From NCBI GenBank assembly GCA_000961595.1, contig LADO01000028.1, positions 1 to 64,000 on the forward strand: a DNA stretch of 64,000 nt, read 5' to 3'. The DNA is from Peptococcaceae bacterium BRH_c4b. Lineage in GTDB: Bacteria; Bacillota; Desulfotomaculia; Desulfotomaculales; Desulfocucumaceae. Position numbers and translations under genes: made by a program. The notes beneath the pieces are model-generated. The model was not told where the DNA came from and made no database searches. It saw only the letters and a list, made by a program, of their open reading frames with translations. Positions 50,358-59,257 of this stretch are shown piece by piece (within the stretch, counting starts at the first letter, position 1; every line of letters starts with the position of its first letter).

Positions 50358-53330
50358 ATGAAGAGTTTCAAAATTAAAATCACCTCCTTTATTGTCATTG
50401 TATTGATTTTGAGTTTGGGTGGGATATCTTCCCTGAACTATTTTGAGACCCAGCGTTTATTAACTGACAATCTAGAGCAGTCAATAACGTCATTAACCCT
50501 CTCATCCGGCTCAGAAGTGAGTCTGTGGCTTAACGCCCGCAAAGCGGAAATGGAATTAATGGCAGGCATGCCGCTTATGCAAAGCGGGGCTAAGGATGCC
50601 ATTATTGCTTATATGCATGCGGAAACCCAGCACAATAAAATTTACGAGCAATTTTTTATTACCGATGACCAGGGCAACTGTCTTTTAAACTCGGGTAAAA
50701 CCGGCAGTGTCGCTGACCGCGAGTATTTTCAGAAAGTAATGGCTACGGGCAGCACTGTTATATCAGATCCTATGATTTCCAGAGGCAGCGGCAATCAAAT
50801 TGTCGTGGTGGCCGCTCCCATTAAGAAGAATGGCAAATTGGCAGGACTTATTGGAGGCAATGTCAACCTGGCCGAACTCTCCCAGAAGGTATCCGCCGCA
50901 AAGGTCGGCAAGTCCGGCTATGCCTTTATGGTACAGGAAGACGGTTTGGTTATTACTCACCCGGACCAAAAGCTTGTCATGAAATATAATGCGTTAGAGG
51001 ATCGTGACGCCCAGCCAGAATTTAAAGAAGCCATTGTAAAAATGACCGCAGGAAAAACCGGGTTTACACGTTATTTTTTTCTTGGTGAGGATAAGTATAT
51101 GGCCTATGCGCCAATCCCCGGGATGAAATGGTCTCTGGGTGTTACTGTTCCGGCAACCTATGTGACAAACCAGATCAGTCATTTACCCAGATACTTTATT
51201 TCCGTAATGCTGTTTTTGGGTTTGGTCCTGACACTATTATCAAGTCGATGGCTGGTTGCTCCCCTATCCAGGCTGGTAAAAACAACCACAGACCTTACCA
51301 ACAGATTACATGAACAAATAGACGTTACCTGGCTAAAAACCCCGGTAACAGAAGTGGCCTCTCTCATTGATAATTTCCATAATATGGCTGCCGCGCTAAA
51401 AGAAAAATTTCAGGAGCTAAAAGACTCTAATGAAACTTTAGAAATTGAAATTGCAGAGCGCAAACGCGCGGAAGAAAAATTAAAACAAAGCTATGAAGAA
51501 TTGGCAGTAACTTATGAAGAGCTTGGGTCTACAGAGGAGGAGTTAAGATACAACTACGAGGTAATGCAAAGGAATGAAGAAGCCCTGCGGGAATCGGAAG
51601 AACTGTTTAGAACGATGTCCGAAAGCTCACCGATTGGCATCTATATCCTTCAAGATGGAAAATTTTATTTTGTTAATCCACAGTTCCAACGGTTTACAGG
51701 CTATAATGAAAAGGAACTTTTGGGGCTGAATTCGATGCAAATTGTCGTTCCGGAGGACAGGGACAGAGTCAGGGATTGTGCTGTCAACATGTTCAAAGGG
51801 AAAAGCTCGTTGCCCTATGAGTATAGAACTATAACAAAAAGCGGGGAAATAAAGTGGATAATGGAGACGGTTGCTTCTATTAAATACAAGGGCAAAGTGG
51901 CAACCCTGGGCAATTATATGGACATTACTGGACGCAAGTTAGCGGAAAAAGCCTTACAGGAAAGTGAAAATAAATTCAGGACCCTGTTTGAGGAGGCCTT
52001 GAATCCCATTTTTGTGTTTGACGAAAACGGCCGTTACATTGATGCCAATCGTGCAGGCCTGACATTTTTTGAATGCTCAAGAAAGGAACTCATAAATAGA
52101 TCTGTTGGTACAAGCCACCAACAGAATGACCAACCAGAGTCCTGTTTTGGTCCCGGGACATTGGAGGTGAATTGCCTGGTTGGCAGCAGTTTAAAAACAA
52201 TCCTGATAAATGTAGTGGCCGTACATGTTTCAGGCAATAATACCTTCTACGGTATTGGTCAGGATATTACCGAGCGAAAACTGATGGAAGAAAAACTCAA
52301 ACATTTGAGCCTTCATGATCCCCTCACCGGTCTTTATAACAGGACGTATTTTGAAGAAGAGATGCAACGTTTGGAAGGAGACCGCTACGCCCCGGTGGGT
52401 ATTGTGGTATGTGACGTGGATGGATTAAAACTGGTTAACGATACCCTGGGACATAGTAAAGGCGATGAACTGTTAAAGGTAACCGCCGAAATTATCAGTA
52501 AATGTTTTCGTAAAGAAGATGCCATATCCCGAATTGGGGGAGACGAATTTGCTGTTATTTTACCTAAAAGCAGCATGTCTGTAGTAGAGCGAGCCTACCG
52601 CAGGGTACAGCAAGCCGTGGCATTGTATAATACGGAAAGTCTGGACATTCCTTTGAGTTTATCCGTAGGATTTGCTGTGGGTGGGGAGTTATATGCTAAT
52701 TTGAACGATATATTCAAAGAAGCGGACAATAATATGTACCGGGAGAAATTGCACCGCAACCAGAGTACTCGCAGTTCCATAGTACAAGCTCTAATGAAGG
52801 CGTTGGAAGTAAGAGATTTTATAACAGAGGGGCATGCAGAGCGTTTACAGGATTTGGTCGCAGAAGTGGGCAAGGCTATAGGCATGTCCGACAGAAATTT
52901 AACAGACCTGCGTCTTCTGGCCCAATTCCATGATATAGGTAAAGTAGGTGTGCCGGATCGCATACTATTTAAGGATGGACCTTTGACCCGGGAAGAGTAT
53001 GCAGAAATGCAGCGACACTCCGAAATAGGCCATCGTATTGCGCTGTCCGCCCCGGACCTGGTTCCCACTGCCGACTGGATTCTGAAGCACCATGAGTGGT
53101 GGAACGGCGGTGGCTATCCCCTTGGGTTAAATGGAGAGGAAATCCCGCTGGAATGTCGCATCTTAGCCATTGCAGATGCCTATGATGCTATGACCAGTGA
53201 TCGCCCTTACCGCAAAGCCATGGGTCATGGGGAAGCCGTGCACGAATTAGAAAGACGTGCCGGGACCCAATTTGACCCCAAATTAGTTCCAGTAGTTTTA
53301 AATATTCTTAATAAGCAATCTAATAATTAA
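50358..53330 (+). CDS. Membrane sensor with Cache, PAS, GGDEF and HD-GYP domains
   Basis: 990 residues. TM1 (ITSFIVIVLILSLGGISSL), an extracytoplasmic double-Cache sensor (about 35-285), TM2 (FISVMLFLGLVLTLLSSRW), HAMP, coiled coil (to about 410), two PAS domains (about 415-535 and 540-650), GGDEF (active site GGDEF at about 729, with the inhibitory RxxD as RKED five residues before it) and HD-GYP (HDIGK at about 858; HHEWWNGGGYP at about 908-918). It can both make and degrade cyclic di-GMP in response to an outside ligand. ATG 50358 follows TTGGAGA. Confidence 0.94.
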   Translation: MKSFKIKITSFIVIVLILSLGGISSLNYFETQRLLTDNLEQSITSLTLSSGSEVSLWLNARKAEMELMAGMPLMQSGAKDAIIAYMHAETQHNKIYEQFFITDDQGNCLLNSGKTGSVADREYFQKVMATGSTVISDPMISRGSGNQIVVVAAPIKKNGKLAGLIGGNVNLAELSQKVSAAKVGKSGYAFMVQEDGLVITHPDQKLVMKYNALEDRDAQPEFKEAIVKMTAGKTGFTRYFFLGEDKYMAYAPIPGMKWSLGVTVPATYVTNQISHLPRYFISVMLFLGLVLTLLSSRWLVAPLSRLVKTTTDLTNRLHEQIDVTWLKTPVTEVASLIDNFHNMAAALKEKFQELKDSNETLEIEIAERKRAEEKLKQSYEELAVTYEELGSTEEELRYNYEVMQRNEEALRESEELFRTMSESSPIGIYILQDGKFYFVNPQFQRFTGYNEKELLGLNSMQIVVPEDRDRVRDCAVNMFKGKSSLPYEYRTITKSGEIKWIMETVASIKYKGKVATLGNYMDITGRKLAEKALQESENKFRTLFEEALNPIFVFDENGRYIDANRAGLTFFECSRKELINRSVGTSHQQNDQPESCFGPGTLEVNCLVGSSLKTILINVVAVHVSGNNTFYGIGQDITERKLMEEKLKHLSLHDPLTGLYNRTYFEEEMQRLEGDRYAPVGIVVCDVDGLKLVNDTLGHSKGDELLKVTAEIISKCFRKEDAISRIGGDEFAVILPKSSMSVVERAYRRVQQAVALYNTESLDIPLSLSVGFAVGGELYANLNDIFKEADNNMYREKLHRNQSTRSSIVQALMKALEVRDFITEGHAERLQDLVAEVGKAIGMSDRNLTDLRLLAQFHDIGKVGVPDRILFKDGPLTREEYAEMQRHSEIGHRIALSAPDLVPTADWILKHHEWWNGGGYPLGLNGEEIPLECRILAIADAYDAMTSDRPYRKAMGHGEAVHELERRAGTQFDPKLVPVVLNILNKQSNN

Positions 53331-53448
53331 AGTCAAAAGTCAAAAGTCAAATGTCGAATGTCAAAAGTCGAATGTTAATAGAAATCGCAAACCAAAGACC
53401 TTGAACTTTAGACTTTGGACTTTCGACTTTAGACTGAAAACGGGGGAT
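53331..53448. repeat. AAAAGTC heptamer repeats in inverted arrangement
   Basis: Between the sensor gene and topB, 53331-53375 contains at least six copies of (A)AAAGTC/AAATGTC-like units, and 53400-53435 contains the complementary GACTTT units. The two blocks can fold into a long imperfect hairpin. It is not coding; the open frame upstream of topB ATG 53452 is caused by the repeats. Confidence 0.75.
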
Positions 53449-53451
53449 CTC

Positions 53452-55563
53452 ATGAAAGCACTGGTATTAGCTGAAAAACCAAGCGTGGCCCGGGAAATTG
53501 CCCGGGTTCTAAACTGTAATGTCAAAAACAAAGGGTACCTGGAAGGTCCTAAATATGTGGTGACCTGGGCATTGGGGCATTTGGTCACCCTGGCCGAGCC
53601 GGAGGACTACGACCAGAAATATAAACAGTGGCGGTTGGAAGACCTGCCCATGGTACCGGAGCAAATGAAGCTCAAGGTAATCCGGCAGACTTCCCACCAG
53701 TTTAATATGGTTCAAAACCTAATGAAGCGGCAGGATATAGGGGAAATGGTAATAGCCACCGATGCCGGGCGGGAGGGCGAGCTGGTGGCCCGCTGGATCA
53801 TGAAGCTGGTCAACTGGAAAAAGCCCTTTAAAAGGCTGTGGATTTCCTCTCAAACAGATGCGGCCATCCGGGAGGGCTTTGCCAAATTAAAGCCGGGAGC
53901 GGAGTATAACAATCTGTACGATGCAGCGGTTTGCCGGGCTGAGGCGGACTGGCTGATCGGGCTTAATGTTACCCGGGCCTTAACCTGTAAATTTAATGCC
54001 CAGCTTACTGCCGGCCGGGTGCAAACCCCTACCCTGGCGATGATAGTGCAGCGGGAAGAAGAGATAAAAAAGTTCGTGCCTGTGGATTATTGGACCATCC
54101 GGGCAGATTTTGGTGACTATTTCGCTGATTGGCGGGGTAAAGATGGTAACCGCATCTTCGATTACGCCAAGGCGGAAGAACTTCTTGCTAAGTTGAAGGG
54201 GCATCCCGGCAAAATAACTGAGCTGCGCCGGGAGGGTAAGAGTGAGCCGGCGCCCCTGGCCTATGATTTGACCGAACTGCAGCGGGATGCCAATAGACGT
54301 TTAGGCTTTTCCGCTCAGAAGACCCTGAATGTATTACAAAATTTATATGAGCGGCACAAACTGGTTAGTTATCCCCGTACAGATTCCCGCTATATCTCTG
54401 CTGATATTGTGCCCACCCTGCCGGCCAGACTAAAAGGCATGGCGGTAGGTCCCTACGCCGAGCCGGCCGGAAAGCTTTTGCAAAAGCCCCTGGCTACAAC
54501 CAAACGTTTCGTGGATGACAGTAAAGTTTCCGACCACCATGCCATTATTCCTACGGAGCAGCCGGTAAAATTAGCAGAGCTTAGCGCGGAGGAAAAGAGT
54601 CTGCATGACCTGATTGTCCGGCGTTTCCTGGCCGTATTATATCCACCTTACCGCTACGAGCAGCTTACCCTGGTCACCACTGTCAACGGGGAAAGTTTTT
54701 ATTCCCGGGGCAAGGTGGTCAAAGACCTGGGCTGGCGGGCGGTGTCCCGCAACCTGGCCGAGCGGGAAGACGGCAAGGAAGAGGCCCTGCCGGAGCAAAC
54801 TCTCACCAGCCTCAGCAAAGGCGAAGAGCGGCAGGTTAAAGGCCTCAAGGCCAATAAGGCCAAAACCAAGCCACCGGCCCGGTATAACGAGGCAACCCTG
54901 CTTTCGGCCATGGAAAACCCGGGGAAATTTATAGAAGATGAAGAACTACGGGAAACAATTAAGGAAAGGGGACACACCTCCTGCGGAGGAATGTCCCCAA
55001 TTAATGGCGCCGGCCTGGGGACCCCCGCCACCCGGGCGGATATTATTGAAAAGATACTTTATAACAACTACATTGAGCGCAATGGCAAAGAATTAGTGCC
55101 CACCTCCAAAGGCTTCCAGCTGATTAATATTGTTGCCCCTGAGTTGAGGAGTCCCGGGCTTACCGCCAAATGGGAGCAGAGTCTGACCAATATTGCCCGG
55201 GGCAAGGGAAGCAGGGCTGCATTCATCAAGGGTATCCGGGAGAATACTGTGGAACTGGTGCAGAGTGTTACCACGGACACCTCTGTCTATAAGGCAGACA
55301 ATATATCCAAAACCAAATGCCCGGCCTGCGGCAAGTATATGCTGCTGGTCAAGGGCAAGCGGGGCAAAATGCTGGTATGCCAGGACCGGAACTGCGGGCA
55401 CCGGCAGCCGGAAAAGGAAGGTAATTTCGGGTTTGCCAGTTCCAAACGGGCCAGTCAGGTTAACCAGAAACTGATCGCCCAGTACAGTGACCAGGGTTCT
55501 ATTGGCAACAGTCTGGGAGACTTGCTTAAGGCAGCAATGAATAAGGAAGACGGGGATAAATAA
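53452..55563 (+). CDS. topB: DNA topoisomerase III
   Basis: 703 residues, type IA topoisomerase that decatenates DNA. Toprim motifs LVLAEKPSVAREI and ATDAGREGELVARWI (about residues 101-115), active-site Tyr in VSYPRTDSRYIS (Tyr about 307), GLGTPATRADIIEKI, and a C-terminal zinc ribbon CPACGKYMLLVKGK with CQDRNCGHRQ. ATG 53452 starts MKALVLAEKPS; the frame is open earlier only through repeats. Fourteen residues (KERGHTSCGGMSPI) are inserted before NGAGLGTPATRAD by a palindromic element at 54957-55004. Confidence 0.95.
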   Translation: MKALVLAEKPSVAREIARVLNCNVKNKGYLEGPKYVVTWALGHLVTLAEPEDYDQKYKQWRLEDLPMVPEQMKLKVIRQTSHQFNMVQNLMKRQDIGEMVIATDAGREGELVARWIMKLVNWKKPFKRLWISSQTDAAIREGFAKLKPGAEYNNLYDAAVCRAEADWLIGLNVTRALTCKFNAQLTAGRVQTPTLAMIVQREEEIKKFVPVDYWTIRADFGDYFADWRGKDGNRIFDYAKAEELLAKLKGHPGKITELRREGKSEPAPLAYDLTELQRDANRRLGFSAQKTLNVLQNLYERHKLVSYPRTDSRYISADIVPTLPARLKGMAVGPYAEPAGKLLQKPLATTKRFVDDSKVSDHHAIIPTEQPVKLAELSAEEKSLHDLIVRRFLAVLYPPYRYEQLTLVTTVNGESFYSRGKVVKDLGWRAVSRNLAEREDGKEEALPEQTLTSLSKGEERQVKGLKANKAKTKPPARYNEATLLSAMENPGKFIEDEELRETIKERGHTSCGGMSPINGAGLGTPATRADIIEKILYNNYIERNGKELVPTSKGFQLINIVAPELRSPGLTAKWEQSLTNIARGKGSRAAFIKGIRENTVELVQSVTTDTSVYKADNISKTKCPACGKYMLLVKGKRGKMLVCQDRNCGHRQPEKEGNFGFASSKRASQVNQKLIAQYSDQGSIGNSLGDLLKAAMNKEDGDK
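54957..55004. repeat. Palindromic mini-insertion inside topB with 6 bp duplication
   Basis: GGGGACA (54968-54974) and TGTCCCC (54992-54998) enclose CCTCC/GGAGG, giving a tight hairpin. The direct repeat AATTAA lies on both sides (54957-54962 and 54999-55004). Removing 42 bp from one AATTAA to the next restores the reading frame as LRETINGAGLGTPATR, the expected family sequence. Confidence 0.8.
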
Positions 55564-55902
55564 CGGGGCGGGAAAATTAATGACCGCACCTCAATAACGT
55601 TTTTTGTTCGGCAACCCAGGGGCTTTGCGATTCTTGCAAAGCCCCTTTTGACATTAAGATGAATCTCCCCGCTCCGGACAGGTTCGAGCTTTATAGGCTG
55701 TTAGCGAGATAAAGGCTGTACACTATAGCGATGTTGATCATAATGGTCAGCTAATACATAGCCTTTGTAAATGGTTAGCAAAAAGAATCATGCCTGTTTG
55801 CCGCTATCTTCGTTTAGTGAAGCACGGGACAATGATATGTTTTCTTTTTGCAAAGTATATGTTACAATAATTCCAGTTATAATGTAAAATAGGTGAGAAA
55901 TA
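55564..55902. other. Intergenic region after topB
   Basis: 339 bp. Contains the topB terminator, then GAGCTTTATAGGCTGTTAGCG (split copy of the 43054-43120 repeat) at 55686-55713. A possible promoter for the ATPase gene lies at 55837-55885 (TTTTTGCAAAG...TATAATGTAAAAT). No gene is visible. Confidence 0.5.
55619..55650 (+). terminator. Terminator of topB
   Basis: GGGGCTTTGC (55619-55628) pairs perfectly with 55636-55645 around GATTCTT (loop), then TTTT. Confidence 0.9.
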
Positions 55903-57375
55903 GTGGCTATTATTGATAGAGAGCGTCTGCTCAAAGTATTATTTTCATTTAATCCCTGGTGGACCACTGGAAACGTACCCAGGGATTCCACCAAACCGGT
56001 GAAGCGATTAGCTTACTATGAGGCATATAAAATTATCAGTCACCCTACTATTCGCAGATCGGTTATTCTTTCCGGCGCAAGGCGGGTGGGAAAGACAACC
56101 ATTTTATATCAGCTTATAGAAGAACTATTAAACCGTGGAACCCCCACAAAGCATATTTTATATGTTTCCTTTGACCATCCTATTTTGAAGTTTTGTACTG
56201 TTGAAGAGATTCTAGAGGTTTACGAGGAAAACGTCTCCGGTAGTAGTGAAAACCTTTGCTTTTTCTTTGATGAGGTTCATTATGCCAGCCAGTGGGATCT
56301 CTGGATGAAGCACCTCTACGACCATCGTAAAAGTTGCAAAGTAATTGCTACCGGTTCCGCCAGTCCCGTATTAGCTGCCCAGGCAGCGGAGAGTGGGGTA
56401 GGCCGTTGGACAATAATAAAGATTCCCACCCTGTCATTCTACGAATATTGTGAATTGCTAGGAGTGGATGATCGGCCCGAACTCCCACCCGAATTAAAAC
56501 CCAGCCAATTAGCAGCCCTTTCCCCGGATAGGTTGGAAGACCTCATGCGCTCCCTTGCGGTAATGCAAAAATATTTCCATCGTTACCTGTTGGTGGGCGG
56601 ATTCCCTGAAATAGCGTTGTCTGATGATGTTCCTTTTGCCCAAAGAATCCTTCGGGAAGATGTCGTCGATAAGGTTTTAAAAAGGGATTTGACTGTTTTA
56701 TATGGTGTCCGTAACGTAGCGGAGCTTGAAAAGGTATTTCTATATCTATGTATTCACTCCGGCGGGCTTATTGCTGTTGACACTATTGCTAAAGAAATTG
56801 GCGGCGTTGCCAGGCAGACAGTTTCAAACTATTTGAGTTTATTGGAGGCAGCTAATTTAATCTATATCAGTAACCCTGTGGAAATCGGCGGCAAGAAAAT
56901 ATTAAAATCCAGACCAAAAGTGTATGTTGCTGATGCAGCCATCCGGAATGCGGTTTTAATGCTGGACGATATACTCTCAGATCCGGACGAAATGGGTATT
57001 ATGGTGGAAACCGCGGTTTACAAGCATGTGGCTTCATTCTACTACAGGCACCAAACCAGGGTGGGCTACTATAGGCAATCAGGTAGGGAAAAGGAAATTG
57101 ATGTAGTGGTAGACTATCACCCTGTGGGACGGCTATTAATCGAGGTAAAATACAGGGAAAATTTGAGTATAGGCTCGAAAGAAGCCATCGTGGACTTGGC
57201 AGATGACACCAGTACCGCTGCTGCGCTGGTGATTACCAAGCGCTCTGAGGACTACGGTACGCTAGACTTCAATACAAAGGTGCCTATTATCAAAATCCCC
57301 GCCTTTGCCTTTCTGTATATGCTGGGCCATGCCGAAAAACATGGGTATCTACTTCCATTCTCTCAAAAAATATAA
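55903..57375 (+). CDS. AAA_14 / DUF4143 ATPase
   Basis: 490 residues. The N-terminal AAA ATPase shows VILSGARRVGKTTILYQLIE (Walker A, about 50-69) and LCFFFDEVHYASQW (Walker B, about 117-130), with the sensor-like IATGSAS. The C-terminal DUF4143 shows LVGGFPEIAL, GLIAVDTIAKEIGGVARQTV (helix-turn-helix-like) and the nuclease-like YYRQSGREKEIDVVVDYHP with LLIEVKYRE (D...E-x-K). Such proteins are common solitary ATPases of unknown role. GTG 55903 follows AGGTGAG. Confidence 0.9.
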   Translation: MAIIDRERLLKVLFSFNPWWTTGNVPRDSTKPVKRLAYYEAYKIISHPTIRRSVILSGARRVGKTTILYQLIEELLNRGTPTKHILYVSFDHPILKFCTVEEILEVYEENVSGSSENLCFFFDEVHYASQWDLWMKHLYDHRKSCKVIATGSASPVLAAQAAESGVGRWTIIKIPTLSFYEYCELLGVDDRPELPPELKPSQLAALSPDRLEDLMRSLAVMQKYFHRYLLVGGFPEIALSDDVPFAQRILREDVVDKVLKRDLTVLYGVRNVAELEKVFLYLCIHSGGLIAVDTIAKEIGGVARQTVSNYLSLLEAANLIYISNPVEIGGKKILKSRPKVYVADAAIRNAVLMLDDILSDPDEMGIMVETAVYKHVASFYYRHQTRVGYYRQSGREKEIDVVVDYHPVGRLLIEVKYRENLSIGSKEAIVDLADDTSTAAALVITKRSEDYGTLDFNTKVPIIKIPAFAFLYMLGHAEKHGYLLPFSQKI

Positions 57376-57508
57376 ACGAGTCCGCTAGATTAGTCAAAAA
57401 TTCTCCCGTACGGACGACAAATACAAGCAGCTGTAAAAGTATAGTCATGATATAATTAATATGGAAATGTTTAGTGTGTGTCGAATAAAAAATGCGTATT
57501 TTTAATAA

Positions 57509-57724
57509 TACTCGTTAAAACATGCTTTAAACAATCCACTTGATAACTTTAAATATGCTTTTGAGGAAGTATTCATCAACAAACTCATTGAACGGATGGA
57601 AAGTAACCAGGAAATATTTGATAAAATTATGGAGAATACAGAGTTCAAAAATGATGTAAAAAACTGGCTGACAAAAAAAATCTATCAGCGTTTCAACGAT
57701 CAGCAGGAATCTATTTCAGAGTAG
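57509..57724 (+). pseudogene. C-terminal fragment of a second HsdR
   Basis: The open stretch after TAA 57506 ends at TAG 57724. It reads LNNPLDNFKYAFEEVFINKL, then IERMESNQEIFDKIMENTEF and VKNWLTKKIYQRF, which matches the C-terminal helices of type I R subunits (N-F-x-x-x-F-x-x-x-F...M-x-x-N-x-x-I-F-x-K-I-x-x). It is unlike the end of the intact hsdR at 20140, so it comes from another type I system. The gap 57376-57508 and 57725-57845 shows nothing else. Confidence 0.65.
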
Positions 57725-57845
57725 GCGGCAACAGATCAGATAGTATTTGCGTCTTAGCTTTGTATCTCCCCATGAATTGAAACTTTGTCGATAAATTTCA
57801 ACTGAATAAATCGTGTTCCGGTGCTATGTAAGGAGGAAGCCACGA

Positions 57846-57974
57846 ATGAACACCAGTAAACGTGATAAAGGTGACACTTTACCAACGCAGAGCCGGAGTC
57901 TGCTGTACCAGACCGAAGACGGCCATCAGCGGATCGAGGTGCGGCTGGAAGAACCTGGGGGCGATTGGCTATGA
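57846..57974 (+). pseudogene. N-terminal fragment of a RhuM paralogue
   Basis: AAGGAGG precedes ATG 57846. The 42-residue product reads SLLYQTEDGHQRIEVRLEEP, a near match to ELMMYQTDDGETKINVRLEN of the next gene, then stops at the TGA that overlaps the next ATG. It may now serve as a leader peptide for translational coupling of the intact gene. Confidence 0.75.
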
Positions 57975-59008
57975 GCTTTAAGAATCGGTCCGAACTCATG
58001 ATGTACCAGACCGATGACGGAGAAACCAAAATTAATGTCAGGCTGGAGAATGAAACTGTTTGGCTTTCTTTAAACCAGATGTCCGAATTATTTCAAAGAG
58101 ATAAGTCGGTGATATCAAAGCATATAAAAAACGTCTACCAGGAAGGGGAATTGGACGAAAAATCAACTGTTGCAATTTTTGCAATAGTTCAAAATGAAGG
58201 TGACAGAAGTGTTGAGCGGAATATTGCCTACTACAATTTGGATGTGATTATATCCGTTGGATACCGTGTAAAGTCTCATCGGGGAACCCAGTTCAGAATC
58301 TGGGCGACTCAAAGGCTCAAAGAATATATCATTAAAGGCTTTACTATGAATGACGACCTGCTGAAAAAGGCAGGAGGCGGTAATTACTTCGATGAGCTGC
58401 TTGAAAGAATCAGGGACATTCGTTCCTCCGAAAAGGTATTCTGGCGAAAAGTGTTGGAAATCTATGCAACAAGTATTGATTATGATCCACGGGTTGAGGC
58501 TTCGAAAAAGTTCTTTCAAACGGTTCAGAATAAAATGCACTGGGCAGTCCACGGACATACGGCAGCGGAGATTATATCATTGCGGGCTAATGCAGACAAG
58601 CCGTTAATGGGGCTTACCGTTTTTTCCTGCTCAAAGCCGCGAAAGACGGATGTGACAGTGGCAAAGAATTACTTGAATGAAGAAGAAATCGATTTATTGA
58701 ATAGAATTGTGAGTATGTATTTGGATTTTGCGGAAATGCAGGCTAAGCGCAAGAGGACCATGTATATGAAAGACTGGATAGAAAAACTGGATGATTTCTT
58801 GCGTCTGGGAGAGCACGAAATACTGACCCATGCGGGTAAAGTCAGTCATGAAGATGCCCTGAAAAAGGCTAATGCGGAATATGAAAAATATGTGGAACGG
58901 ACGAAAAATGAGCTTTCCCGGGTGGAGAGGCACTTTTTAGATGCAATAGATAATACGGCGAAAAGAATTGAGGGAAAAAAAGGGCGGTCTGGGAGTGATG
59001 GGATGTGA
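57971..59008 (+). CDS. RhuM family protein
   Basis: 345 residues. YQTDDGETKINVRLENETVW, LSLNQMSELFQRDKSVISKH, YYNLDVIISVGYRVKSHRGT, FRIWATQRLKEYIIKGFTMN and MHWAVHGHTAAEIISLRANA are RhuM hallmarks. The family was named after a Salmonella island gene and is frequently inserted in type I restriction operons. Here it stands next to an HsdR relic, so it probably outlived such an operon. The start overlaps the preceding fragment by four bases. DNA-binding is likely; the role is unproven. Confidence 0.92.
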   Translation: MSFKNRSELMMYQTDDGETKINVRLENETVWLSLNQMSELFQRDKSVISKHIKNVYQEGELDEKSTVAIFAIVQNEGDRSVERNIAYYNLDVIISVGYRVKSHRGTQFRIWATQRLKEYIIKGFTMNDDLLKKAGGGNYFDELLERIRDIRSSEKVFWRKVLEIYATSIDYDPRVEASKKFFQTVQNKMHWAVHGHTAAEIISLRANADKPLMGLTVFSCSKPRKTDVTVAKNYLNEEEIDLLNRIVSMYLDFAEMQAKRKRTMYMKDWIEKLDDFLRLGEHEILTHAGKVSHEDALKKANAEYEKYVERTKNELSRVERHFLDAIDNTAKRIEGKKGRSGSDGM

Positions 59009-59257
59009 GTTTCGGCTCCCGGGTTGTGGTATAATTGTAACGCAGATTTATGTTCACAGTATTAATAGTGGTATCTTTGTCCTGAGGTGCCTGCTGGGTG
59101 CTTTTTTTCTTTTACCCTTGGGCATGCTATAGATAATAATGTCTTAGCGCTGTCTAGGGGGACTTACAGGGGATAATTATTACTGTTAACACCTCTGTAT
59201 AGCTAGCGGAGGTTGTTGTGGATAAAAATTAGTGTAAATTAAGTAGAGGAGAGAAAC

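Noticed and set aside
53331-53448. CRISPR array
   Set aside because: Units are 7 bases, contiguous and inverted, with no spacers of constant length and no cas genes.
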